Part shown: positions 8,304 through 16,050 of the stretch, piece after piece | Layout of the letters: every line of letters starts with the position of its first letter | Position numbering within the stretch: the first letter of the stretch is position 1 | From: Fodinicola acaciae | GTDB lineage: Bacteria > Actinomycetota > Actinomycetes > Mycobacteriales > HKI-0501 | Direction of reading: 5' to 3' | DNA: 64,000 bases | Assembly: GCF_010993745.1 (NCBI RefSeq) | Contig: NZ_WOTN01000002.1 | Location: forward strand, 682,001 to 746,000 | The notes under the pieces: generated by a model | Told to the model about the DNA's origin: nothing | Database searches by the model: none | The model's input: only the letters and a program-made list of their open reading frames with translations | Made by a program: the position numbers and the translations under genes

Positions 8304-9035
8304 TCAGAAGGCGGTGGCGATGGTGACGAGGCCGCCGGTGATGATGACGCCGAGTACGATCCGGCGGAACACGACCGCCGGCAGCCGCGGTCCGATCCAG
8401 TTGCCGAGCGCGTTGCCGGCCAGCGCCGCGACGCACCAGAGCGGCAGCTCCGGCCAGAAGACGCCGGTCGCGATCTCGCCGCGCGCGGCCAGGATCACCA
8501 GCGAAGCCACGTTGGAAACCAACAGAAAAACCGCCAGGTCGGCGATCATCGTACGCGCCGGCGTACGCTCGTGCGTCAGCAAGATCGCCGGCAGTGCGCC
8601 GTTGAGCGACGTGGTCGTGCCGAGGAATCCGGCGACGAGTCCGACCGTCGTCACGCTCGTACGCGGTGGCGGCGACCATTCACCGCTGCCGCCGAAAGCC
8701 AGCAACAGAGCCAATGTCACGATCGTCACGCCGGCCAGGATTTTCGTCGCCGACAACGGAAGAAAGCCGATGACCTCGGCGCCGATCCAGCCACCTGGCA
8801 GGCTTGCCAGGCACAGCAGGAAAACGCGCCATCGCACGACCTCGTCGCGAAACCTGACCGCGATCACCAGCCGCGTGACGATGCTGACCGCCAGGTTGAC
8901 GGTGACGATGTCGGCGATCGGCATGCCGAGCAACAAAAGAAACGGGATCGCCGACAGCGCCGCGCCAAAGCCGGTGGCACCGCCGACGACCGCGGCGAAG
9001 GCGAGGACGACCGACACCAGGCCGAGATAGGTCAT
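8304..9035 (-). CDS. TauE/SafE-family membrane exporter (sulfite/sulfonate type)
   Basis: A 243-residue integral membrane protein with about eight hydrophobic helices in two halves. The first half begins GLVSVVLAFAAVVGGATGFG and the second carries GLVAGFLGTTTSLNGAL; the G-x-G-x-T-G-x-x-x loops are typical of the TauE/SafE family of anion (sulfite, sulfonate, sulfoacetate) exporters. ATG at 9035 overlaps the stop of the upstream CGNR gene by 4 nt; an open frame continues upstream to 9233 but runs inside that gene. Being coupled to a CGNR-type regulator suggests it is controlled by it. The actual substrate is not visible. Confidence 0.85.
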   Translation of the reverse strand: MTYLGLVSVVLAFAAVVGGATGFGAALSAIPFLLLLGMPIADIVTVNLAVSIVTRLVIAVRFRDEVVRWRVFLLCLASLPGGWIGAEVIGFLPLSATKILAGVTIVTLALLLAFGGSGEWSPPPRTSVTTVGLVAGFLGTTTSLNGALPAILLTHERTPARTMIADLAVFLLVSNVASLVILAARGEIATGVFWPELPLWCVAALAGNALGNWIGPRLPAVVFRRIVLGVIITGGLVTIATAF

Positions 9036-9580
9036 GAGCGGCGGCGGTGAGCTGCGACGCGTACGCGCGTGGCGCAGCGTGAGGAGCAAAACCGGCGCGG
9101 ACTGCCGTTGCCGGCGTTCACGTATGGCCGCTCGCAGTCGGGCGCGGCGCAGACGCCGCCAGGCAGTGCCTGGTGATCGGCGAGCAGCACGGCCAGCCCC
9201 CAGGCCGACGAGGTGATCAGCCAGCGACCCCACGGTCCGTCGTCGTCATCGGCGTCGATGTGGATGTGCCAGCCGGTGTTGCCGTGCGCGGTCAGCCGCG
9301 GCGGACCGGCGTGGCCGGCGAACAGGTCGTTCAGCACGCCGGCCGCCTCGTCGACGGTAGCCGACCGGAAAATCCGCGCCAGCCTCACGGACGCGTCGCG
9401 CAGCTCGTCGATGTCCTTGTCACTCAAGGAAATCGGACCGACCTCGCCGTGTGTTTCAAGCAGCGCAACGAGTTCGTCGGCCGTCGGCTGACCGCGAAAC
9501 GCGCCCACGAAGTCGGCGGCGCGGCGGGCCGCGTGCAGCGGGGACGAGCCGGAGGTGACAACTCGGTCGACGGATGACAT
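9032..9580 (-). CDS. CGNR zinc-finger (ABATE-domain) regulator
   Basis: A 182-residue protein with an N-terminal ABATE-type helical domain (about 15-130, including LSDKDIDELRDASVRLARIF) and a C-terminal zinc finger with four cysteines in the order C-x4-C, then RRFCSSRC, ending RVRVAAHRRR. The finger normally ends CGNRAKVAAH; here it reads CATRVRVAAH, a diverged CGNR motif. Such proteins are probable DNA-binding regulators. It is transcribed divergently from the MFS gene with only 23 bp between the two start codons, and a -10 box TACAAT sits 6 nt before its ATG. It overlaps tauE-like by ATGA, so it may control both the exporter and the MFS pump. Confidence 0.8.
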   Translation of the reverse strand: MSSVDRVVTSGSSPLHAARRAADFVGAFRGQPTADELVALLETHGEVGPISLSDKDIDELRDASVRLARIFRSATVDEAAGVLNDLFAGHAGPPRLTAHGNTGWHIHIDADDDDGPWGRWLITSSAWGLAVLLADHQALPGGVCAAPDCERPYVNAGNGSPRRFCSSRCATRVRVAAHRRRS

Positions 9581-9603
9581 GCCAACATTGTAACGTGATC
9601 TGG
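9581..9603. promoter_or_regulatory. 23-bp divergent leaderless promoter region
   Basis: Only 23 bp separate two divergent start codons. On the minus strand TACAAT (9592-9587) stands 6 nt before the CGNR ATG, so that mRNA should start at or next to its start codon. On the plus strand TAACGT (9591-9596) lies 7 nt before the MFS ATG at 9604. The two -10 boxes overlap, so the two transcripts probably exclude one another. Confidence 0.5.
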
Positions 9604-10812
9604 ATGAGAAGCCGTTACAGACTCGCCGCGTACCTGTCCGGCGCCACCTCGGCGCGGATGGGCGACGAGATGTCCGGACCGGCGTTGTTGCTGCTCGCGC
9701 TGGCGATCACCGGGTCGCCGGCGCAGGCGTCGCTGGTGCTCGCGGGCCTGACGATCTCCACCGCGATCGGCGGTCCGGTGCTCGGCGCGGTGCTCGACCG
9801 GTCGCGCCATCCCGGCCGGATGCTGGCGTTCGCGCTGGTCTATTACGCGGCGATGGTCGGCATTGTCGGCCTGCTGGTGGGAAAAGTGCCGCTGGCCCTG
9901 GTCGTGGCGATCGGTGTCGCCGCCGGGTTCGCCGGACCGGCGCTGACCGGCGGCTGGACGGCGCAGTTGGCCAAGGTCGTGCGGAAAGGTCGGCTGACGC
10001 GTGCGTACGCGCTGGACTCGACGACGTACAGCGTCGCCGGCCTGGTCGGTCCGGGGCTGGCCGGCATCGTGGCGACTTGGCTCGGCGTCGGTTGGGCGGT
10101 CGTCGCGGCAATCGCGCTGATCGTCGTGGCCGTGCCGATGGCGGTCGGATTTCGGTCCGTACGGCCAAAAACCGCAGCCGCCGAGCCGCTGGCGAAGGCG
10201 TTGCCGGCCGGTGTGAAAGTGATCGGCGCGCGCCGGTCGCTGCTCGCCGTCACCATCATGTCGACGGTGTCGTTTCTCGGCACCGGCGCGTTTGTCGTCG
10301 CCGTGCCACTGATCGGCGTACAACTGACCGGTCAGGCCGCGCTCGGGACGACCCTGTTGTCGCTGTTCGCGGCGGCGGCGCTGGTCGGCACGGCGATCAT
10401 GGCGAGAGTCACGCCGCCGATCGGTCCCGACCGGCTGGCGCAGCTGCTGACCGGCGTTTTCGGCCTGGCGCTGTTGATTCCGGTGCTCACCAGCTGGCCA
10501 CCGCTGGTGGTGGCGGCGTTCGCGCTGGCCGGCCTGGCCGACGGCCCGATGTTCGTCGCCGTACTCGCGGTCCGGCATCGCGAGGCTCCGGAGCATCTGC
10601 ACGCTCAGGTCTTCACCACCGCGGCCAGCCTCAAGACCGGCATCTTCGCGGTCGGCGCCGCGCTCGGTGGCCTGCTGGCTGTCCATTCCGTGGCGGCTTG
10701 TCTGTTGTTGGCGGTCGGTTGTCAGGTCGTCGCTGTCCTCGCCGCGCTAGTCGCTCGGGTCGGCGAGCGTCAAGAGGTCGATCGCGAAATGGCCGTAACC
10801 GGTCGTAGTTGA
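9604..10812 (+). CDS. major facilitator superfamily transporter
   Basis: A 402-residue membrane protein with about twelve hydrophobic helices in two six-helix halves. RMGDEMSGPALLLLALAI opens helix 1 and PVLGAVLDRSRHPGRML is the loop 2-3 signature of MFS transporters (G-x-x-x-D-R-x-x-x-R). This layout is typical of drug-type exporters (DHA1-like). ATG at 9604 is chosen because an upstream start at 9574 would lie inside the divergent gene. The substrate is unknown; the paired CGNR gene is its likely regulator. Confidence 0.8.
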   Translation: MRSRYRLAAYLSGATSARMGDEMSGPALLLLALAITGSPAQASLVLAGLTISTAIGGPVLGAVLDRSRHPGRMLAFALVYYAAMVGIVGLLVGKVPLALVVAIGVAAGFAGPALTGGWTAQLAKVVRKGRLTRAYALDSTTYSVAGLVGPGLAGIVATWLGVGWAVVAAIALIVVAVPMAVGFRSVRPKTAAAEPLAKALPAGVKVIGARRSLLAVTIMSTVSFLGTGAFVVAVPLIGVQLTGQAALGTTLLSLFAAAALVGTAIMARVTPPIGPDRLAQLLTGVFGLALLIPVLTSWPPLVVAAFALAGLADGPMFVAVLAVRHREAPEHLHAQVFTTAASLKTGIFAVGAALGGLLAVHSVAACLLLAVGCQVVAVLAALVARVGERQEVDREMAVTGRS

Positions 10813-10877
10813 ACCTTCTAGTACTTCCTCCCGTGTAGCCATGAAACGCCATAAGACGGCCGACACTGGAGGAAAAG

Positions 10878-11324
10878 ATGGCAAGCATTGCTAATGACGA
10901 GCTCACCGAACGGTCGGGGGTGGTCCGCTCGACCGGTCTGCTGGTGTTGCGCGTCATGGTTGGCTTGACATTGCTCGTCCATGGCATCCCGAAGCTCGGC
11001 CGGCCCGGCGCGTTCATCGAGACGGTCGCCGGTCTCGGCGTACCGCTGCCGACGGTGGCCGGCATCCTGCAGATGGCCGGCGAAGTCGGGCTCGGCGTGG
11101 CGCTGCTGGTCGGCGTGCTGAGCCGCGTGGCCGGCGTACTGGTCGCCGTGATGATGGCGTTGACCTGGGCCATCGTGCACGCGCCGGAGGGTTTGCTCAG
11201 CAAGAGCGGCATTTCCGGTGAGAGCGCGGTGCTGCTGGGGCTCGGTGGCGTGGTGATCGCGCTGCTCGGTGCCGGGGCGTACAGCGGTGACGCGTTGTTG
11301 GCGAAGCTCCGCAAGAAGGCCTGA
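10878..11324 (+). CDS. DoxX-family membrane protein
   Basis: A 148-residue protein with four hydrophobic helices. LVLRVMVGLTLLVHGIPKLG is the DoxX first-helix signature, followed by VPLPTVAGILQMAGEVGLG and ALLVGVLSRVAGVLVAVMM. DoxX proteins sit in the membrane and are linked to redox and oxidative-stress systems. ATG at 10878 has GGAGG 5 nt upstream. A separate promoter probably lies in the 65-nt gap after the MFS gene. It is not obviously co-transcribed with exonuclease III, which has its own leaderless -10 box. Confidence 0.85.
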   Translation: MASIANDELTERSGVVRSTGLLVLRVMVGLTLLVHGIPKLGRPGAFIETVAGLGVPLPTVAGILQMAGEVGLGVALLVGVLSRVAGVLVAVMMALTWAIVHAPEGLLSKSGISGESAVLLGLGGVVIALLGAGAYSGDALLAKLRKKA

Positions 11325-11336
11325 TCGCCGGCCGGG

Positions 11337-11351
11337 TAGCGTTGGCGCGTG
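11337..11351 (+). promoter_or_regulatory. leaderless promoter of exonuclease III gene
   Basis: TAGCGT (11337-11342) followed by exactly 6 nt and the GTG start; there is no Shine-Dalgarno sequence. The mRNA should begin at the start codon. The same TAGCGT box precedes cdd and add in this window. Confidence 0.55.
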
Positions 11352-12143
11352 CTAGTCGCGACTGTGAACGTCAACGGCATCCGCGCCGCCGTACGCAAAG
11401 GCTTCGACCGTTGGCTGCTTGAGCGCAAGGTCGACGTGGTGTGCCTGCAGGAGGTGCGCGCGCAGGACGCCGAGATCCCGCCGGAGATCCGCGACGGCTG
11501 GCACATCGCGCACGCCGAGGCCGCCGCGCGCGGACGCAACGGCGTGGCGGTGTTCAGCCGGATCGAGCCGACGGCCGTACGCACCGGCATCGGCTCGAAG
11601 GAGTTCGACCCGCAGGGCCGCTACATCGAGGTCGACCTGCCGGGGCTGACCGTGGCCAGCCTCTACATGCCCAAAGGCGAGGCGGAGACCGACCGGCAGG
11701 TCACCAAGGAGCGGTTCATGAAGCCGTTCCTGCCGTATCTGCGCGCGCTGGCGCGGCGGGCTGAGGCAGCGGACCGCGACGTGATCGTGGCCGGCGACTG
11801 GAACATGGCGCACCGCGAGGTCGACCTGAAAAACTGGCGGGGAAACCAGAAAAACTCCGGTTTCCTGCCGCAGGAGCGGGCCTGGCTGGACAAACTCTAC
11901 GGGCCGCGGTCGGCGTACGTTGACGTCGTACGCAGCCTGCACCCGGACGCGTCCGGACCGTACAGTTGGTGGTCGTATCGGGGCCGTGCCTTCGACAACG
12001 ATGTCGGCTGGCGGATCGACCACCTCGCGGTGACCCGCCGGCTGGCGGCTCGCGCACGCTCGGCCGAGGTGGACCGCGCGGCGACCTGGGACACGCGCTT
12101 CAGCGACCACTCACCAGTAGTCGTCGACTTCGACGTGCCGTAG
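11349..12143 (+). CDS. xthA: exodeoxyribonuclease III
   Basis: A 264-residue exonuclease-endonuclease-phosphatase fold enzyme of the ExoIII/AP-endonuclease type, which cuts DNA at abasic sites and trims 3' ends in base-excision repair. Motifs are VNVNGIRAA (metal/Asn site), CLQEVRAQD (Glu metal ligand), VAGDWNMAHREVDLKN (Asp/Asn active site), YSWWSYRG and the C-terminal SDHSPVVVDF with the catalytic Asp-His. Length is normal. It starts with GTG at 11349 and appears leaderless. A palindromic repeat lies directly behind its stop codon. Confidence 0.93.
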   Translation: MLVATVNVNGIRAAVRKGFDRWLLERKVDVVCLQEVRAQDAEIPPEIRDGWHIAHAEAAARGRNGVAVFSRIEPTAVRTGIGSKEFDPQGRYIEVDLPGLTVASLYMPKGEAETDRQVTKERFMKPFLPYLRALARRAEAADRDVIVAGDWNMAHREVDLKNWRGNQKNSGFLPQERAWLDKLYGPRSAYVDVVRSLHPDASGPYSWWSYRGRAFDNDVGWRIDHLAVTRRLAARARSAEVDRAATWDTRFSDHSPVVVDFDVP

Positions 12144-12146
12144 AAA

Positions 12147-12170
12147 GACGCAATCGGATTCCGATTGCGG
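12147..12170. repeat. dispersed palindrome family A, copy 1
   Basis: Arms CGCAATCGGA and TCCGATTGCG around a single central T, 4 nt after the xthA stop. The same palindrome occurs at 35876-35906 and 56259-56283. Here the outer bases (AAAG.. / ..GTTT) lengthen the stem imperfectly and end in a short U-run, so it can act as a terminator of xthA. Confidence 0.75.
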
Positions 12171-12205
12171 CGTTTGTCGACGGGTCAAGGATCTGGGGGG
12201 CTGCG

Positions 12206-12613
12206 ATGGCCGGTTACTCGGCGACGCCGCTGGCGAAGAAGCTTGGCGTCAAGCCGGGCCACACGCTGGTCCTCGAAGACGCGCCTCCGGGATGGAGCGT
12301 CCCCGACCTGCCCGACGGCGTGGACGTACGCACCGACGGCGCCGCCGATGTGATCGTCGCGTTTGTCTCCGAGTTGGCCGGCCTCGACCTCGAGCCGCTC
12401 GGCGAGCGGATCTTCCCGGACGGCATGGTGTGGATCGCGTGGCCGCGCAAGGCGGCGGGACATGTCAGCGACATCAACGAAAACGCCATCCGCGACGCGG
12501 CGCTGGCGCTGGGGCTGGTCGATGTCAAGGTGGCCGCGCTGGACCACGACTGGTCGGGGCTGAAGCTCGTGTGGCGCAAGGAGAACCGTCTTCTACGTCG
12601 TGTAGTAGATTGA
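12206..12613 (+). CDS. DUF3052-family protein
   Basis: A 135-residue soluble protein of the actinobacterial DUF3052 family: AGYSATPLAKKLGVKPG at the N-terminus, then alternating strands and helices with VWIAWPRKAAG and VDVKVAALDHDWSGLKLVWR at the C-terminus. It has no known enzymatic motif and its function is not established. ATG at 12206 has a run of G (GGGGGG) 5 nt upstream. The next gene begins 5 nt after its stop but carries a -10 box of its own. Confidence 0.85.
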   Translation: MAGYSATPLAKKLGVKPGHTLVLEDAPPGWSVPDLPDGVDVRTDGAADVIVAFVSELAGLDLEPLGERIFPDGMVWIAWPRKAAGHVSDINENAIRDAALALGLVDVKVAALDHDWSGLKLVWRKENRLLRRVVD

Positions 12614-12621
12614 CCGGCGTG
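12606..12621 (+). promoter_or_regulatory. leaderless promoter before small membrane protein
   Basis: TAGATT (12606-12611) followed by 7 nt and the GTG at 12619. It overlaps the end of the DUF3052 gene. No Shine-Dalgarno sequence is visible. Confidence 0.4.
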
Positions 12622-12981
12622 ACGCCGACTGTCTGGTCCGTGGTGATCGTCCTCGCCTTCGCGATGGCGCTCTGGAGCCTGGTGCTCGCCGCGCGCGACA
12701 AGCCGGCCGGCCGCATCACCGTGGCCGGCGTCGCGGTCGTCGAGCTCGCGCTGGTCGTGCAGCTGGTGGTCGCGATCGTGCTGCTCAGCCAGGGCCACCA
12801 GGTGCCGCAGTTCTGGACCTTCGTCGGCTATCTGGCGGCATCGCTGGTGGTGCTGCCGGTCGGCACGGTGTGGTCGCTCGCGGAGCGTACGCGCTGGGGA
12901 AGCGTCGCGCTGGCGGTCGCCTGCGTCGTCATCCCGGTGTTGGTGCTGCGGCTCAACCAGCTGTGGGGTGGCGGTGCCTGA
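12619..12981 (+). CDS. four-helix membrane protein, function unknown
   Basis: A 120-residue protein made almost entirely of four hydrophobic helices (about 5-22, 33-54, 63-81 and 91-108) with short loops. The small loops carry AARDKPAGR and AERTRWG. It resembles small actinobacterial integral membrane proteins found next to the following gene, but I cannot name a family with a known role. GTG at 12619 is chosen over upstream in-frame codons because those lie inside the DUF3052 gene. Its last 8 nt overlap the next gene in another frame, so the pair is probably co-translated. Confidence 0.7.
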   Translation: MTPTVWSVVIVLAFAMALWSLVLAARDKPAGRITVAGVAVVELALVVQLVVAIVLLSQGHQVPQFWTFVGYLAASLVVLPVGTVWSLAERTRWGSVALAVACVVIPVLVLRLNQLWGGGA

Positions 12982-13378
12982 GCGTCGCGCCACCCGGTCC
13001 GGACCGGGCCGGGTTCTTGTTGCCGTGTATGGCATTTTCGCGCTGTCGGCGACCGCACGCGCGACCGTGCAGATCCTCACCAAGTTCTCCGTGGCGCCGC
13101 TGGCGTTCTCTTTGTCAGCGCTGGCAGCCGTTATCTACATCCTCGCGACGGTTTCGCTGGCGTTGGACGGAAAAATCTGGCGCCGGATCGCGTTTTCCTC
13201 CTGTGCCACCGAGTTCGTCGGGGTGCTCGCGATCGGCACCTACAGCCTGCTCGACCCGGCCGCGTTTCCGGAGGCGACGGTCTGGTCGGATTATGGCCAG
13301 GGTTACGGCTACGTGCCGGCCGTGTTGCCGCTGATCGGCCTCGGCTGGCTCTTCTACACGCGCGCACGTCGTGTATAG
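12974..13378 (+). CDS. small integral membrane protein, function unknown
   Basis: A 134-residue membrane protein with four predicted helices: VLVAVYGIFALSATARATVQI, LAFSLSALAAVIYILATVSLA, RIAFSSCATEFVGVLAIGTYS and a final one near VLPLIGLGWLFY, ending in basic TRARRV. The pattern YGIFALSATARA is familiar from conserved actinobacterial membrane proteins of unknown role. Start is placed at GTG 12974, overlapping the previous gene by 8 nt; GTG 12968 is an alternative. The two small membrane proteins may form one complex; this is inference from coupling only. Confidence 0.7.
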   Translation: MPERRATRSGPGRVLVAVYGIFALSATARATVQILTKFSVAPLAFSLSALAAVIYILATVSLALDGKIWRRIAFSSCATEFVGVLAIGTYSLLDPAAFPEATVWSDYGQGYGYVPAVLPLIGLGWLFYTRARRV

Positions 13379-13405
13379 CACGGCCAGGCCGGGTACCCGC
13401 CGGTC

Positions 13406-13984
13406 ATGCCACGTTCAGGGACCGGGGACGAGGAGGCCGCCACCGTCGCGGTGACGGCGGTCGTACGACCGGGCAAGGAGCGCCAGTTCGCCGAGTGGGC
13501 CGACCAGATCGACCGCTCGGCCGCGGAGTTTCCCGGCCATCTCGGCGGTGTACGGCTGCACGACGCGAGCGGCCTCAACCACCTCGTCTACCAGTTCGAC
13601 ACCAAGGCGCACCTGCGCGAGTGGGAGGAGTCGCCGCAGCGCAAGGAGCTGGCCGAGAAAGGCGAGGCGTTCTCCGACAAACGGCGTACGGTCGTCGGCG
13701 GGCTGGACCGCTGGTTCGAGGTCCCCGGCTCGGATGCCAGCCAGCGCTGGAAAACCTTCCTGCTCACCTGGGTCGCGGCCTTTCCGATCCTGCTGGTCGT
13801 CAACACCACGCTGACCTGGCTGTTTCCGGCCCTGCCCAAGCCGGTGTCGCTGGCGTTGACCTCCGGCACGCTGACCGCGCTGCTCACCTTCGTCGTGCTG
13901 CCGTTCCTCAACCGCCGCGCGCGGCCATGGTTGTTGCGTGGCGCCAAAGCGGAGCCGTCAGAGGAGTCTGGTGGCGCCGGCTGA
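13406..13984 (+). CDS. ABM-domain protein with C-terminal membrane helices
   Basis: A 192-residue protein. Residues 12-105 form an antibiotic-biosynthesis-monooxygenase (ABM, dimeric alpha/beta barrel) domain: VAVTAVVRPGKERQFAEWAD, FPGHLGGVRLH, LVYQFDTKAHLREWEES. Residues 118-138 and 146-168 are two membrane helices followed by a basic tail. This ABM-plus-two-helix form is common in actinobacteria and its reaction is unknown. ATG at 13406 lacks a strong Shine-Dalgarno sequence. The last 27 nt overlap tail-to-tail with galK. Confidence 0.75.
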   Translation: MPRSGTGDEEAATVAVTAVVRPGKERQFAEWADQIDRSAAEFPGHLGGVRLHDASGLNHLVYQFDTKAHLREWEESPQRKELAEKGEAFSDKRRTVVGGLDRWFEVPGSDASQRWKTFLLTWVAAFPILLVVNTTLTWLFPALPKPVSLALTSGTLTALLTFVVLPFLNRRARPWLLRGAKAEPSEESGGAG

Positions 13985-15088
13985 CGGGACAGCGGTGAAC
14001 CACTCCGGTGCCGCGAAACCCTTGGCGGCAAAGGCATCTTCGACAGCCCTGGCGGTTGACCCGGCTTTTTCGGTGTCGGTCAACGCGATGATGCAGCCGC
14101 CGAAGCCGCCGCCGGTCATCCGGGAGCCGTACGCGCCGGCCCGCAACGCCGCCTCGACGGCGGTGTCGACCTGCGCGACGGTGATCTCGAAATCGTCGCG
14201 CATCGACGCGTGCGAGGCGGTCAGCAGCGGTCCGGCCTCGCGTACGCGACCGGCGCGGAACAACGCGACCGCGTCCTGGACGCGCGCGTTTTCGGTGACC
14301 ACATGGCGAACCCGGCGACGGACCACGTCGTCGTTGATTTTCGCCAGCGCTTCGGGAAGATCGGCGACACCGATGTCGCGAAGCGCGCGTACGCCAAGGA
14401 TTTCCGCGCCGCGTTCACACGACCGCCGCCGCTCGGCGTACTCACCGTCGGCGTGCGTGTGTGGCGTGTTGGTGTTGAGCACCAGCAACGCCAGCCCGTC
14501 GCTGGCCAGGTCGAGCGGCACCTGCTCGACCTCCAGGCTGCGGCAGTCGAAAAACAGCGCGTGTCCGGCCGTGCACAGCAGTGACGCGGTCTGGTCCATC
14601 AGGCCGGTGGCGGCGCCGACGTAGACGTTTTCCGTACGCTGCACCAGCTTGGCGGCCTCGATGCCAGGAATGGAGAAGTCGCCGAGACCTTCGACGGCGG
14701 TCAGGACCGCGCACTCGAACGAGTGCGACGACGAGAGTCCGGCGCCGAGCGGCACGTCCGACTCCACCGCGAAATCGCAGTCGGGTATGGCGAAACCGGC
14801 GTCGACCAGGGCCCACAGGACACCGGCCACATACGCGGCCCAGCCTTTCACCGCGCCGGGCGAGAGGTCCGACCGTCCGATGTGGACGGTCTCGCCGGTC
14901 AGCCGCGACCGGACGGTCCAGCCTGGCGCCGCGCGGCGGCCGGCGGCGACGACCGTACGCTGGTGCAACGCGAACGGCAGCACGAAACCCTCGTTGTAGT
15001 CGGTGTGCTCACCGATCAGGTTCACCCGTCCCGGCGAGGCCCACACACCGTCCGGTTGCCGGCCGTACGTCTCAACGAAGAGGTTCAT
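13958..15088 (-). CDS. galK: galactokinase
   Basis: A 376-residue GHMP kinase that phosphorylates galactose to galactose-1-phosphate, first committed step of the Leloir pathway. It has the galactokinase signature GRVNLIGEHTDYNEG (20-34), the ATP loop PLGAGLSSSHSFECAV, LMDQTAS and the C-terminal RMTGGGFGGCIIAL. Length is normal. Its ATG at 15088 overlaps the galE stop by 4 nt (ATGA), making it the last gene of deoR-galT-galE-galK on the minus strand. Confidence 0.95.
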   Translation of the reverse strand: MNLFVETYGRQPDGVWASPGRVNLIGEHTDYNEGFVLPFALHQRTVVAAGRRAAPGWTVRSRLTGETVHIGRSDLSPGAVKGWAAYVAGVLWALVDAGFAIPDCDFAVESDVPLGAGLSSSHSFECAVLTAVEGLGDFSIPGIEAAKLVQRTENVYVGAATGLMDQTASLLCTAGHALFFDCRSLEVEQVPLDLASDGLALLVLNTNTPHTHADGEYAERRRSCERGAEILGVRALRDIGVADLPEALAKINDDVVRRRVRHVVTENARVQDAVALFRAGRVREAGPLLTASHASMRDDFEITVAQVDTAVEAALRAGAYGSRMTGGGFGGCIIALTDTEKAGSTARAVEDAFAAKGFAAPEWFTAVPSAGATRLL

Positions 15089-16050
15089 GCGGTCAGAAAC
15101 TCCCAGGCGTCGGTGACCATGCTCTCCAGCGACGCTTTCTCCGGAACCCAGCCGAGATCCCGCCGCGCCGCCTCGGAGGAGGCGACCAGCTCGGCCGGAT
15201 CGCCGGCGCGCCGGCCGGCCTCCACCACCGGCAGCGGCTTTCCGGTCACCTTCTCGACGACGGTCAGCACCTCGCGGATGCTGAAACCGTTGCCGTTGCC
15301 GAGATTGTAGATCGCATGCTCGCCTGGCGTGAGTTTTTCCAGTGCCAGCAGGTGTGCGCGAGCCAGGTCAGCGACGTGGATGTAGTCGCGGATCGTCGTG
15401 CCGTCCGGAGTCGGATAGTCGGTGCCGAAAATCGAGAACTCCCCGCGTTTTCCGGCTGCCGCTTCCAACGCCAGCGGAATGAGGTGCGTTTCCGGCGTGT
15501 GCCGCTCACCCATCACCAGGTCGCCGCGCCGGTAGGAACCGACCACGTTGAAATACCGCAGGCTCGTCGCCGCGATGCCGAGCCGCGCGACCTCGCCGGA
15601 GAGCATGAAGTCCACGGCGAGCTTGTTCTCGCCGTACGGGCTGGTCGGTGCGACCGCAGCGGTTTCCCGGATCGGCACCTCGACCGGGTTGCCGTAAACC
15701 GCCGCGGAGGAGGAAAACACGATCCTTCGTACGCCGGCCGCCCGCATCGCGACCAGCAGCGACAGCGATCCACCGGTGTTCACATGCCAGTAGAGACCGG
15801 GTTTCTGCACACTTTCGCCGGCGGCGATCAGCCCGGCGAAATGCATGACCGCGTCGAAGCCGGCATCCGGCGTCAGGACGCGCGCGACGTCGGAGATGTC
15901 GCACTGGACGAACTCGACACCCTTGGCCACACCGGAGGCGTCCGATGTGGACAGATCGTCGATCGCCACCACGTGGTGACCGGCGTCGACCAGCATCGCC
16001 GACACGATCGAGCCGATATAGCCGGCTCCGCCGGTGACCAGGATCCTCAT
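15085..16050 (-). CDS. galE: UDP-glucose 4-epimerase
   Basis: A 321-residue extended short-chain dehydrogenase that interconverts UDP-galactose and UDP-glucose. The N-terminus MRILVTGGAGYIGS holds the NAD-binding GxxGxxG (7-13), the catalytic pair is Y139-x3-K143 (YGENK), and SSSAAVYG (113-120) supplies the active-site Ser. ATG at 16050 overlaps the galT stop by 4 nt. The frame remains open far upstream but that is antisense-like read-through inside galT. Confidence 0.95.
   Translation of the reverse strand: MRILVTGGAGYIGSIVSAMLVDAGHHVVAIDDLSTSDASGVAKGVEFVQCDISDVARVLTPDAGFDAVMHFAGLIAAGESVQKPGLYWHVNTGGSLSLLVAMRAAGVRRIVFSSSAAVYGNPVEVPIRETAAVAPTSPYGENKLAVDFMLSGEVARLGIAATSLRYFNVVGSYRRGDLVMGERHTPETHLIPLALEAAAGKRGEFSIFGTDYPTPDGTTIRDYIHVADLARAHLLALEKLTPGEHAIYNLGNGNGFSIREVLTVVEKVTGKPLPVVEAGRRAGDPAELVASSEAARRDLGWVPEKASLESMVTDAWEFLTA

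Noticed and set aside
6682-8679. Long minus-strand open frame opposite the chaplin-like repeats, rich in Pro, Leu and Thr
   Set aside because: Its repeats are only the complement of the chaplin repeats, and it would run through the terminator at 8269-8298.
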